From Diphasiastrum complanatum (Eukaryota > Streptophyta > Lycopodiopsida > Lycopodiales > Lycopodiaceae), in the NCBI GenBank assembly GCA_029204225.1, contig CM055109.1:24084422-24148421 (forward strand): a stretch of 64,000 bases of DNA. The letters are read 5' to 3'. The notes under the pieces were generated by a model, which was not told where the DNA came from, made no database searches, and saw only the letters and a list, made by a program, of their open reading frames with translations. Below, one piece after another: positions 27,081-37,216 of the stretch; positions within the stretch are counted from its first letter, which is position 1, and each line of letters begins with the position of its first letter. Both the position numbers and the translations under genes were made by a program.

Positions 27081-28120
27081 ACTTGTGGATCTCAACACCA
27101 ACGGCAGAGACAGACGACTCGAAGACGTTCTGTTTGTGCGTACTCTGCAACAAGACTTGCTCTCTGTAGCAAGAATAGCAGAGTGAGCAGCTAATTGCTG
27201 AAGTGAAGACAGACATCTCGAAACATTTCGAGATCGTGGATCTGGGAGAAGCCAGGTGTTACCTAGGCTTACAAATCGAAAGGGACTATGAGGGAGGTAA
27301 GTTATACCTTCACCAGTCCAGATACACCCAGAAGATCCTACAGAACTTTGGGATGCTGAACTGCAAAGGAGCGAATACTCCAATGCTCGCAAGGACGGTG
27401 CTGACAAGCGATGACTATCCGAAGACTGAGGAAGAGAGAGAACAGATGCAGCTCACACCTTACAGAAAGCTGATAGGATCACTGATGTACCTTGCAGACA
27501 ACACACGCCCTGATATTGCTTATGCAGTATTCAGGATGAGCCAATTCTGCACGAATCCAGGCTTGACACATTGGAAGATTGCAAAACAAATTTTGCAATA
27601 TCTTCAATTAACGAGGGATTACGGGTTGTGCTATTGTCGTGATGCATTTGAGGATACTTTCCTACAGCGATGCTAGCTGGGGATCTCTCAAGGACGATTG
27701 TAAAAGCGTCTCAGGAGGATGCACCATTGCGTCAGGAGCAGCAGTTCTCTGGGTCAGCAAGAAGCAGACCGTTGTAGCCCAGTCATCCTGCCAAGCAGAG
27801 TATGTTGCAGCAGCAAAGATGGCCAACGAGATAATCTGGCTAAGGCAGTTCCTGGACGAATTGGGCGAAACAAGGAACGAGCCCCTGATCTTGCAAATGG
27901 ACAACACCTCTTCAATACACCTAACGAAAGATCCCGTGTTCCATTCTAGAACGAAGCACATTGCGATCAAGTACCACTTGATCAGGGATCTAATTAAAAA
28001 GAAAATGTTTCAGACCACCTTCATCGGAACGAAGGACATGGTTGCTGATAGCTTCACCAAAGCCCTGGACAAAGGACTCTTTGAGAGACAGAGAAGCAGT
28101 CTCGGGATCGTAAAGCTATC
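27081..28120 (+). pseudogene. Copia pol remnant (pre-integrase, RT end, RNase H)
   Basis: LEDVLFVRTLQQDLLSVARI (pre-integrase region) is followed within 20 bases by RT text just after the catalytic motif (FEIVDLGEARCYLGLQIER, SRYTQKILQNFGM, PYRKLIGSLMYLADNTRPDI). One frameshift near 27640-27670 leads into a complete RNase H: YSDASWGSLKDDCKSVSGG, KKQTVVAQSSCQAEYVA, HSRTKHIAIKYHLIRDL and MVADSFTKALDK. Confidence 0.9.
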
Positions 28121-28427
28121 ATGCTTTGAGAGGGAGCTGAAGAAACAAAATGTTTCTAATTACAAAGCCTTGCTAGCTTTCAGCCCTCTGCCTGACGAAA
28201 GATTCGTGAACACGAAAGTCAAGAGACACGAAGCACGAAAGATTCGCGAACACTTGACGAGAAGACACGAACACAAAAGATTCGCGAACGAGAATCTTTT
28301 GCGGTCGAACACGACAAAGTCAGACGACAGAAACGAAACCAACGACGCGACACGAAAAACGTCGCGAAACTTTTCGCTGCCCTCACGCTCCAAAGAGTAC
28401 CAGCCAAGATCATGCAAGTACCCATAA
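28120..28427 (+). repeat. Short repeats of a CGAAAGATTCGCGAACAC motif
   Basis: Downstream of RNase H the open frame continues for about 100 codons of Lys/Arg-rich text. It comes from degenerate repeats of CGAAAGATTCG(C/T)GAACAC at about 28197, 28237 and 28276, most likely non-coding 3' region of the element. Confidence 0.6.
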
Positions 28428-28833
28428 GTACAGATATCTGACCTGATGGCATGACGTCAGCAGATACACTCCAGGTCGTGGCTAATCCGCCACTCTTGTA
28501 ATTTTCTGATTAGTTGTAGATGTTTTGTCACTCTAATCTTAAACGTTACATAGAACGACTATATACTTACTGGATGATACTTGACACGAGATGATAGAAT
28601 ACACATACAGTGTAGAAGTCTGATTTTAGTAAGCAATCAAGACGAAATACAGACGAAAAGTCCGCCTACGAGCGAGACAAGTTCTGTGATCAGGATCCAT
28701 AGAGATCCACAAGTCCGCTAGTAAGCGAGACATCTATTCGTGAGAGAACTGTATTTTTCTCTCACGCCAACGCACTGCGTGGATCTGCATGCAGTGCTTG
28801 AAGAATCAAACAAAATCAATAGATGTGTAGAGA

Positions 28834-28848
28834 CCCCCCCCCCCCCCC
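28834..28848. repeat. C15 homopolymer
   Basis: Fifteen C residues close to the right end of the copia LTR piece. Confidence 0.9.
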
Positions 28849-29069
28849 GGAATTAATTATCAGGGGGTGGACGGTGACTACCTGCCCCCTCCGGTTAAAA
28901 AAAATGAAAAAAGTACCAAAAAAAATTGCAAAAAACCTACTCACTGCCCATGCCTCCCATAACTGAGATGGAGTGCGAATGGGCTTGAAAGAGCAAACAA
29001 TTCTAACGATTTAAACAAGCAGACTATCCCTCGCTCTGTCGCTATCTCTCTCTCTGGCAAGAAGAGCAA

Positions 29070-29297
29070 GCATCGATTTATACTATCGCATAGTCTTGGC
29101 AAATATTTGCTTGTGTTCAGATCCATCTCTAGCTAGGTATGTTATTTCATATTTACCTCTCAGAATGGAATGCCTGACACAGGGATGCGGTTAACAGTTT
29201 CAGCAACGTAGATCTTAAGTGTGATGAAATCAACTTTTTCGATTTATATATCCGCATAGTCTTGGCAAACATTTGCTTGTGTTCAGATCCATCTCCT
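29070..29297. repeat. 65-bp direct repeat pair
   Basis: ATAGTCTTGGCAAA(T/C)ATTTG continuing to GTTCAGATCCATCTC occurs near 29090-29132 and again near 29257-29295, with matching upstream CGATTTATA. The copies are about 165 bases apart. Confidence 0.85.
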
Positions 29298-30079
29298 AGT
29301 GAACGCCAGACATGAATGCTCACTACAATACGTCCCTCATAAACTGTGTATGTCCTTATCACTAACCTTTACTGCAGAGTGGGGGCTACAACTCCGTCTT
29401 AAGTTTGGAATTCAAGCAATCTTTGGGAAAAGTCTCCCAGCAGCCCACTATCATCTTTGGAATAGATGTATCACATGGCTCCCTAAGATCCGATTCATCT
29501 TCTATTGCAGCTATAGGTGCCTTCATGCGTTTTCAGCTTGTTTCCTCGTCAACTTTGCCGCTTTTAGGGTTTAGGGTTTCCTAGTACAAAGTTGCTTGGG
29601 CGATTTATCTGGTTGTTATTTTATCTATAGCATGTATGCCACCAGTGTGTAAGTTCAACTACCGGTGGAAGTTCAACCACACCTAAATATCTAAAATAAT
29701 GATTGAGATTCAGCATACTCTAGGGTAGGATGTTGCTCCCTGAAAGATGTTTCATGTAACGATGTTGTAGACAAAATGGTAAGTGTCTTTATATAACGTA
29801 CATTTAAACTGCAAGTGATCTTGAGGCTGGGGAGATGCTTACAGTAGAGATTTCCCAAATCGTGAAGTCAGAAGAACAATGCATCGGCCTTCCTGTAGAG
29901 ATGCCTATTTGGACATATAATATAAGTGACGGAATTTTGCACACACGTGCTTGATTATGCACATGTATTGAAGTTGCTTGGTATATGATAGAGAAGGTGT
30001 AAGTGAAAGTCAGTTTGAGCATGTTTTACAAATAGAACACAGTTTGAAAGGCAGTTTTATGGGCTTCATACTGATTTAG

Positions 30080-30570
30080 CATTTGGGGTTTGGCTTCACT
30101 GCCCATTTCCTGAACTCGGACACCCAAGAAATCAGCATTCCTTTTGGGGCAATGATCAATACTCTTTCATCTGGATATTTGGCCAGGAAGCTTTGCAAGA
30201 AAGCAATGGTCAAAAAGGTCCTTCCAGTGCATGGAGATGATAGGAGTGGTTGTGTCGCCTTTATGTACTCAAGGATTTTACCACGTCATTATTTGCTCCT
30301 CCTTCAAATCCAAGTCAAACGTTTTTGGTGAGCGTTCAAAGACAACACCCACTGGTTTCCAATCAGTGGATTTTCCTGTTGAGGAATAGAAGGTCTTGGA
30401 GTACCAAGAAAAAGCGGAGCTAGACTATGCAGAATGGCTTGAAGCTAAGAAACATGTTGAGACCCACCGTAGTGTGTTCAAGGATGCTGAAGAGCGCCCT
30501 AAAAAGGCAGAGGAGAATACAAACTTCAAGATCAAGCTATGCAAGTTGCTCGAGCTATGCTTGACCACAT
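30080..30570 (+). other. Coding-like remnant of unknown family
   Basis: A plus frame at 30083-30331 (82 codons) and, in another frame, a hydrophilic stretch at about 30393-30570 (EYQEKAELDYAEWLEAKKH, EERPKKAEENTNFK) look like fragments of a charged helical protein. Frames are broken and no family is recognised. Confidence 0.25.
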
Positions 30571-31488
30571 AATTTTCTTGGAAAAAAATTTCCAGTCATG
30601 TTCACTATCCTGCCTCTAAGCCTAAACCCTAAACCTACACACTACTATGTCTTATAGGATGAGATCGGTTTCTCCTCGTATGAACTTCAACAGCTTACTA
30701 ATTACTTATGCTACAACTTCATCCCTTGACCCTAAACCTTAAACACTGGCTGCAATACGCTGTCTCCCAACAGCCCACTATCACCTTTGGAATTAGGTAA
30801 ATTGAAGGCAGGATCAAGCTCAAGACCATAAGATTTTTGGGTGAAGTGAATGCTCAGCATAAGTGTTACAAGCTCTCAAGACCACAAGTTTCTAGGAGAC
30901 ATGAATGCTCACTACAATACGGATCTATGCAATGATGCGCTCCAACCGATATGAAACATGTGAATATTGTATCAACTTCAACTGCAAAAATACATAAAGT
31001 CGGTCCGTTCCTCCTGTCTGTTCCCACCAAACATTCAGTTGCTGTCGAAATTTTGAAGAGCATGACGGGGGCTTTGAAACATGTCCTCACTTGGGAAGAT
31101 CAGCATCTCAAGAAGGACCAATTGTGACTCCACTTCCAGAATTGCATAAGAGCATGCAAACAAAAATATTCTGCTGTTGAAGCTTTCTTGAGAATTGCAG
31201 TTTTACTTCTCCATGAAAAAGGTACATACACAAGTGAGCTATTTTTCATTCCAATTAGTGAAAGATCTGCTCATTACAACAACATAGACTCTGCAAATTT
31301 TATCTGGAACGTGTAGCACTGAAAATAGTTGGTAAAATCTAACAATTACACCGTAGTGAAAACAGGCCGATTGATATTCATATACTGGTGGAAAATCCAG
31401 CTAATTGGCCTACAGCATCTGTATTCCTTCGACATATTTGCTTGAATCAAGAAGTTCGTTTTTCCTCAAAAATATATTACATCCAACG

Positions 31489-32450
31489 CTAATTGGATTG
31501 AGAAAAAGTGGGACGAGGATCCGCATTACATGAAGATGAAGATGACTTCACAAGCTCATCCTCACTCTTAGGATGAGGGGTAAACCTTGGCGGTCTAATA
31601 ACCTTATGTGGTGGGCCGAAAGAGACGGCACCTACCACGGATCCCGTTTGGAGAAACTGCGCCCAAGAACCACATTTGAATTCAGTCATAGCTCAATAAG
31701 AGCATTTTGTAACAGGACTACCAGAGCGAAACCTATCTTTCAAATGAGCCAACTGCGTTTCGAGCTCTGGTCTACCTATTTTGGTGCAAATAATATGTTT
31801 ATGGCTTTGTTGTTGAAAAGAATGTGCATCATACGAGGGTCGACTAATACTGTCAAAAGGGATGCTACTGGATTGAGAAGAGAGCTCATTATGCTTCAAA
31901 GAAACTCAAAATTTGGTCAACCTCACAAGAAAAAGGAGGACAATTTTTCAAATGCAGATTATGAGGGTGCATCCTCGAGGTGCTTACTAATTTCTATCAA
32001 ACTTCAAACTTATGGAAAAGCTCGAACTTTCTTCCCAGTAACTGAAGGCTTGAAGGCTTGTGCTCTTCATCATCATCAAAATCTTGCTCAACAATATATT
32101 TGATATCCTTCTTTTGGTTGTTTGTTAGCACGCGCAGTTGTTGGGAGTGGCGTTGGCGATGATACATGGCTCTCTCTCTCACACATTAATTTGTTATGAA
32201 TGTCATTTAGCGCTTCCCCCCATTGTGGCGATGTTAAGAATTGAGTTGCGTCAGCTGATACCCACAATTGTTGAGTTGCAGAGTAACCAAACAAAAGGTC
32301 AACATATTTGCGTGTTTTGAGGTGCTTGTGTGGTGTGCATCCTCGATTCCATAGCTTGACGAAAACAATTGCAACAAAACTGCTGCTCACAATTTTAAAC
32401 TCCAAAGTGGTCCTTTGGAACTTCGATATAAGTGACAGAATTTTGCACAC
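31489..32450 (-). other. Possible broken gene or transposon exon, unknown
   Basis: Several minus frames have protein-like composition: YVDLLFGYSATQQLWVSADA and EALNDIHNKL at 32088-32450, LQLLGRKFELFHKFEV near 32000, and RPELETQLAHLKDRF near 31750. They are not joined by one frame. I cannot name a family; a decayed DNA-transposon protein is one possibility. Confidence 0.25.
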
Positions 32451-32543
32451 ACATGTGCTTGATTATGCACATGTATTGAGGTTGCTTGGTATATGACAGG
32501 GACGGTGTAAGTAAAAGTCAGTTTGAGCATGTTTTGCAAATAG

Positions 32544-32971
32544 TATTTCAAGCATGGAAGAAGCTCAGCTTCTCTACTTACCTGCTATCTTCGCTATTGA
32601 AAACATCTAAGTGAGTCTGAGAACGGTGTTGATTGGGTCCATGCAAGAGAACTCCTCACATGGTTTATGACAGATTTCACATGCCCATGCCCACCATAAT
32701 TGGAGATAAAACATAACATTTCATAAACACATACATTACATTGCATTTAAAAAAAAAAGAGCTAGCGTTTCACAAAACCAGGCACGTGTTGCACAAAAAA
32801 ACACACTATATTAATTCAAGAGATGTATCAAAATAACATTGCATATCCCGCCACATACGGCTGGGTCTGTTTTTTATGCTATTGTCTAACTATATACTGC
32901 CTCATCTACTGCCGAAAATTACATAGAAACAGTCCGCCACATATGGCTGGACCTTATCTAGTCTTAGCATT
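32544..32971. other. No gene seen
   Basis: AT-rich stretch containing two copies of a GCCACATA(C/T)GGCTGG motif (near 32851 and 32938) just downstream of an exon-like coding piece. Nothing else supported. Confidence 0.4.
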
Positions 32972-33440
32972 CCTACAAATCCTCCTCTGACTCCTCGCCC
33001 TGGTCAGGTGCATTGTTCTCTCGCTCTCGCTGGGCCTCCTGGTTAGCCCGACAGATTCGCACCCTTTCCCTGACAATGGCCAGCTGCCGTGCAGTGAAGC
33101 TAACTCCAATCTGCGCATCCAAATCCACCTCAACAGCGGGACGGGGGGCTCCGGCTCAGGGTGTCTCTGCTGAGCCTGCCGTTGCCTCTCTGCAAAGTCC
33201 GCCTCGAACTTCCAATGTCGTTCGTTGTGCCTACGGACATCTTCCAAGAGCTTCTCCCTCTGCACACAAAGAAGCCTGTCAAGCAATATACCACGATTAA
33301 AATAAACTATGAAAAACACGGAACAAGCCTAAATTGTGTGCGAACGGATACAGAGCAAACGCTCACGTCAACTGGTATGCGCTCTGCCATCTCGACCGAA
33401 AAGGCCTCACAGCACACTAGCGTCCGGGTACCGTAGGGTT
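32972..33440 (-). pseudogene. Exon-like coding stretch, unknown charged protein
   Basis: Minus strand: an exon-like piece near 33440-33380 (TLVCCEAFSVEMAERIPVD followed by a GTGAGC donor), then acceptor TTGACAG near 33270 and REKLLEDVRRHNERHWKFEA, DFAERQRQAQ. After one frameshift at a C-run it continues QIGVSFTARQLAIVRERV and an acidic C-terminus ending EESEEDL and TAG at 32974-32972. The helical, charged C-terminus resembles C-terminal tails of plant Myb/SANT-like transposon-associated proteins, but the family is not secure. The frameshift argues for decay. Confidence 0.35.
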
Positions 33441-33460
33441 CTGTCACTCCACCGCACGGT

Positions 33461-33464
<4 letters not shown>

Positions 33465-33555
<91 letters not shown>
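33465..33555. repeat. (TC)n microsatellite, about 90 bp
   Basis: Almost pure TC dinucleotides with one A interruption near 33511. Spurious Ser/Leu and Glu/Arg frames run through it. Confidence 0.97.
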
Positions 33556-33558
<3 letters not shown>

Positions 33559-34189
33559 GTCTGGTAGCGCGAGTTCTGGTCCGCGAATGTTTTCTGTTTT
33601 TTTTTTTTAAATGCGTCCGGGTCCCGCACACGTCTACGCCCGGACGCGACGCGTCTAGCATCCAAAAAAAAAAAAATTTAAAAAAAAGGGCGTGCCTGAC
33701 CCGCGCCCGGGGATAGGGCACGGACTCGAAATGGCCACACCCGGCCCGGACCCTCATGTCTGATATTATATATCAAAGATGCATTGAGTGTTCTAGAATG
33801 TGATCCAAGATTTTGGCCCAGAACATGTTTTTCTTTTTTTGGCAATATGGGTGTCAAATAGCAAGAAATTATATGGAGGATTGAATGGTGATTTTTCGCA
33901 AAAAAAAAAAAAACTAAACACTACAAGGACCTTCGTTAAATACTATTAACTGTATCAACCTGGATATTGTGCACGCTATACAATTGACAGTAAAATTGTT
34001 GGAAAGCCAATGAAATTGTCAGAGTTCATTAGAGCCAATAAAATGAGTTCCGTAGTGAAATTGTCGAAAAGCCGATTTTTAAGAAAGCTAACAAAATGGA
34101 ATAGGCATCTTCTTTTGTTTTTAAGTTTTGATAGTTTTTACTATATTAAATAGTTCCAAAAAATTTTAAAACTTTTGCTTTGCTTTTCT
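33556..34189. other. No gene seen; CpG-rich patch then AT-rich
   Basis: 33600-33760 is unusually CpG-rich (GCGTCCGGGTCCCGCACACG, CGGACGCGACGCGTC) between T and A homopolymers; the remainder is AT-rich. No coding or RNA feature recognised. Confidence 0.4.
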
Positions 34190-36085
34190 TGATAGATGGC
34201 ATCTTAGCAACAGGTGCGAATGTCTCATCATAGTCTAGCCCCTCTTGTTGGGCATAGCCTTCGCCACCAACCTTGCCTTGTACTTGTCCATTGTTCCATG
34301 AGCATGGAACTTGGTATTATAGACCCACTTGCAACTTATCGGTTGCTTCCCTTTTGTAGTGAGCTCCCATGTGTCATTCTTCACAATGGAGTCATACTCC
34401 TACATGGCTTGTTGCCAAACCTTTTCCTTCACGGCTTCGTGAAAGAAATGCAGCTCGTCTGCTTCCAGAATTGTGGACATAAGGGCAAAGTTAGTCTCTT
34501 GTCTCTTATCAGACGTAAGAGATCTTGTAGCACCCTGTTCACTACTCTCTCCTCCTTCCATCATGTGTCACTCTTTGATTGTTTCCCAATACCACCTAGG
34601 TAGCTTCTTCCTAGAGCTAGGCGATGTGGATAGTGACCACGTATCCCATTGCATTGTCCTAATCTTCCTTTTCTCTCCAATTTCGCCCTCTTGTAATTGG
34701 CCAAATTGAGGTCTCAAATTAGCTTGTTCAGGCTCTTGTTGTTGCACTTGCCCTTGAGGCTCACAGGACTCTAGACTAGGCTCCTCATTCGTGGAATCAA
34801 TCAAGGGTAGGAACTCAATAGTTCCTTCTTTCTCTCGCTCCTATACTTTGGGTGAATGCTCTTCGTCAAAGATGACATGGATCTTCCGGTTCTCAAGATC
34901 ATATAACGCATAGGCTTTCCCACCTTCGCTACAGCCAAGGAAGATACACTTCACGAATTTTGCATCAAGTTTCTTCCACAAGTCCTTAGGTATAAGTGCG
35001 TATGTTGTGCACCCAAATACTCAAAACATGCCCACCTTGGGCTTGTTGCCGCTATACGCTTCTTCAGGAGTGATTCCTTGAACCACTTTGGTTGGAATAC
35101 TATTCGATAGAAAAACAGCAGTTGCTACTGCTTCTGCCTAGAAGGAATTCAGCAACCCCTATGCCCTGAGCATGCCACTCGCACACTCAACTATGAAACT
35201 ATTTTTCCGCTCAACCACGTCGTTTTGCTGCAATGTATGTGGAGCGGCAAACTATCTCTTTATCCTACATGCCTTGCAAAGGTCTTTGAACTTACTTCCT
35301 GCTCCAACCTTCTCCTTGCCTTTGGCTTTCTTCTGAAAGTTCTGCTTCTTCTTAGAGGCAAATGCTTGTTCTAAATTTTCTCCCCTCTTAGAAAGATTCT
35401 TCCTTCTCATCTCCTCCTATAAAAGAAGACATAACTCCCCAAAGGTTGGTTGTTTCTCCCTAGCAAAAAGGGACATCACATAGTTTTGATAGTTGAATGA
35501 CAAACTATTCAAGACTATGGAAACAATACTCCTATCACGTGTTGTCTCTCCCAATGAAGTAAGTTGGTCCTTGACCTTTGTAATGTGTTCATTGATTTTT
35601 GCACCTGCCTCCATCTTGAGAGTATCTAACATGTTTGCCTGAATCGAGTGTTTCAAACATAGACTTCAGAATTCCCAAAGCTTCCACTACATTCCTTGCA
35701 TTAGGAATAAGATTGTCTTTGACAAAAAAAATTGACCACCCTATAAGCCTTTTGCCTCATGCTAATGTAGTCCTTCAATTCAGGTTCAGATGTAGGTATA
35801 GGAGGCCCTCTACCTATAATTGTCTCCCAACAATTCTTGTCCATCAAGATGTTAGCCATCTTGAACTTCCCCACCCTGTAGTTAGTGCCATCAAATCTAC
35901 TCGATTCATCAACAGACTTTCTCCAACCCTAGCCATGCTAAAATCTTTGCTCGAACAGAAGCTCAACTTGAAAAAAATCAGAAAAGAAACAACTTCCAGC
36001 AACTAGGGTTTCACCCCAAACTAGGGTATGTAGCCACTTCAAAGCAACCCTTCAGCTCCTGCCTTTGACTTTGCCACTTGGTATG
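34190..36085 (-). pseudogene. Ty1/copia gag-pol remnant, 5' part
   Basis: Read on the minus strand: gag from an ATG at 35936 (MARVGESLLMNRVD, then frame changes to MANILMDKNCWETI), MLDTLKMEAGAKINEHITKV and SIVLNSLSFNYQNYVMSLF. It then has integrase text (KAYALYDLENRKIHVIFDEE and the VVERKN block) and the RT start (ISCKWVYNTKFHAHG, YKARLVAKA). Protease and integrase core are deleted, and stops and frameshifts are many. The gypsy element at 36086 cut it just upstream of gag; its remaining 5' part is at 42406-42702. Confidence 0.88.
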
Positions 36086-36443
36086 TGTAATAGATCCTAA
36101 CACCACAGTAGGGCAAACACTAACTGATCCACCCAACCTTGCCTACTCCCTGATATAGAGTAAGCCCCTCCTAGCCCAGTGTGAGGACTGGTAGCATGCT
36201 ACTGCCAAGTGTCGGCCACGTGGCACTGACGTGGCCGACTGCACGTCGGGACCCAACTGGGGGCCCTATCCTGCTGACAGGGTCCCTAGGCTGTGTTAGG
36301 CCCGCCATGGCTATGGACCGTGCTGGGGCACACTACTCACACTGTCTTGCCCTGTTGGTCATGTACGCTGGACACGACCCTGACTGTGGTATCTGACCTA
36401 TCTGTGTTCTCTAGGGTTCGGCACTGGTTACGAGCTCGTAACA
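36086..36443 (-). repeat. 3' LTR (358 bp)
   Basis: Plus-strand ends TGTAATAGATCC and GAGCTCGTAACA. No difference from the partner LTR was found on reading through both. Confidence 0.97.
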
Positions 36444-36454
36444 CTCCCTCCCCC

Positions 36455-37216
36455 TTAAGAACCGTCTTGGTCCACTAAGACAAAGTCTGGAAAAATCTTG
36501 CGAAGGACGCTGCCTCTTTCCCAAGTGGCATTCTCAACATGATCATTCCACGTAACCAGATATTCTCGGTATAGAGTATGACGAGTCTGCGTCTCTCTAC
36601 TATCAAGAATCTCCTCTGGTTCATGTGGAGGTTGTTGAGGATCCAATGGGAGAACTAGAACACTGTCCCTTACCAGATTATCTGATCTGGTTAAGGCTTT
36701 TCGTAACTGACTTACATGAAAAACTGGAAAAACCTTACTGCTGTGTGGGAGTTCTAGTTCATAGGTGACCTCGCCTAGTCTCCTACTGATGGTAAAGGGA
36801 CCACAATACCTTGGAGACAACTTAGCACACACTCCTGATTTGAGGGTTTTAGAGTCAACTGGGACTCTCAAGTAGACTCTCTCACCAGTGGAGAACTGCA
36901 CATCCCGTCTGTGTGGATCTGCATAATGCCTGGCTCGATCCTGGGATTGTCTAATGCTACGCTTAGCATGTTCTATCATCTGGTTTAGGTCTTCTAAAAA
37001 GTTTCTGGCTGCTTCAACTTTTTCTTGTTTAAACCCTACAGCTGTGGGTGAGCGTGGCTGAAAACCGTACATCAGCATAAATGGGCTGTATCCCGTAGCT
37101 GAATGTTTGGTACTGTTGTAAGCAAACTCTAATATCGAGAGATACTCCTCCCAATTAGTCTGCCTCTTGCTGACGTATGCACGAAGCATATCCTCCAGCA
37201 CTTGATTTACCCTTTC
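36455..37216 (-). pseudogene. Integrase C-terminus and chromodomain-like tail
   Basis: In the same frame as the upstream polyprotein but separated by TAA at 37219-37217. It carries the end of the integrase core, including the stretch with the third catalytic residue (Glu of the D-D-E triad), then EFAYNSTKHSATGYSPF and the GPF/Y-type module (LSPRYCGPFTISRRLGEVTY, FPVFHVSQLRKAL). The final segment (EYLVTWNDHVENATWE) resembles a chromodomain, which in chromoviruses can direct integration to heterochromatin. Stop is near 36455. Confidence 0.92.

Larger units (their letters stand above)
26977..28830 (+). mobile_element. Ty1/copia remnant with LTR pieces
   Basis: The block GATGATACTTGACACGAGAT with its continuation to AAGCAATCAAGACGAAATA occurs at 26979 and 28575, marking LTR parts at both ends. 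Between them are a gag-pre-integrase scrap, then the RT end and the full RNase H. Gag, integrase and RT up to YVDD are deleted. The exact LTR ends were not resolved. Confidence 0.8.
29308..32543. repeat. Set of interleaved direct repeats
   Basis: Three pairs share the same orientation: 29308-29332 with 30897-30921 (ACATGAATGCTCACTACAAT); 29432-29462 with 30762-30793 (GTCTCCCA.CAGCCCACTAT); and a longer pair of about 116 bp, 29920-30035 with 32426-32543 (ATAAGTGAC through TTTGAGCATGTTTT). This suggests local duplication or an unrecognised element. No terminal signals were found. Confidence 0.8.

Noticed and set aside
28120-28427. Arg/Lys-rich C-terminal extension of the copia RNase H as a new domain
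   Set aside because: It follows the normal end of RNase H and is produced by short non-coding repeats.
33336-33757. Long Ser/Leu or Glu/Arg frames on both strands
   Set aside because: They are translations of the (TC)n microsatellite.
36181-36396. 71-codon ORF repeated identically at 42138-42353
   Set aside because: It is the gypsy LTR read on its antisense strand; identity reflects LTR identity, not a gene pair.
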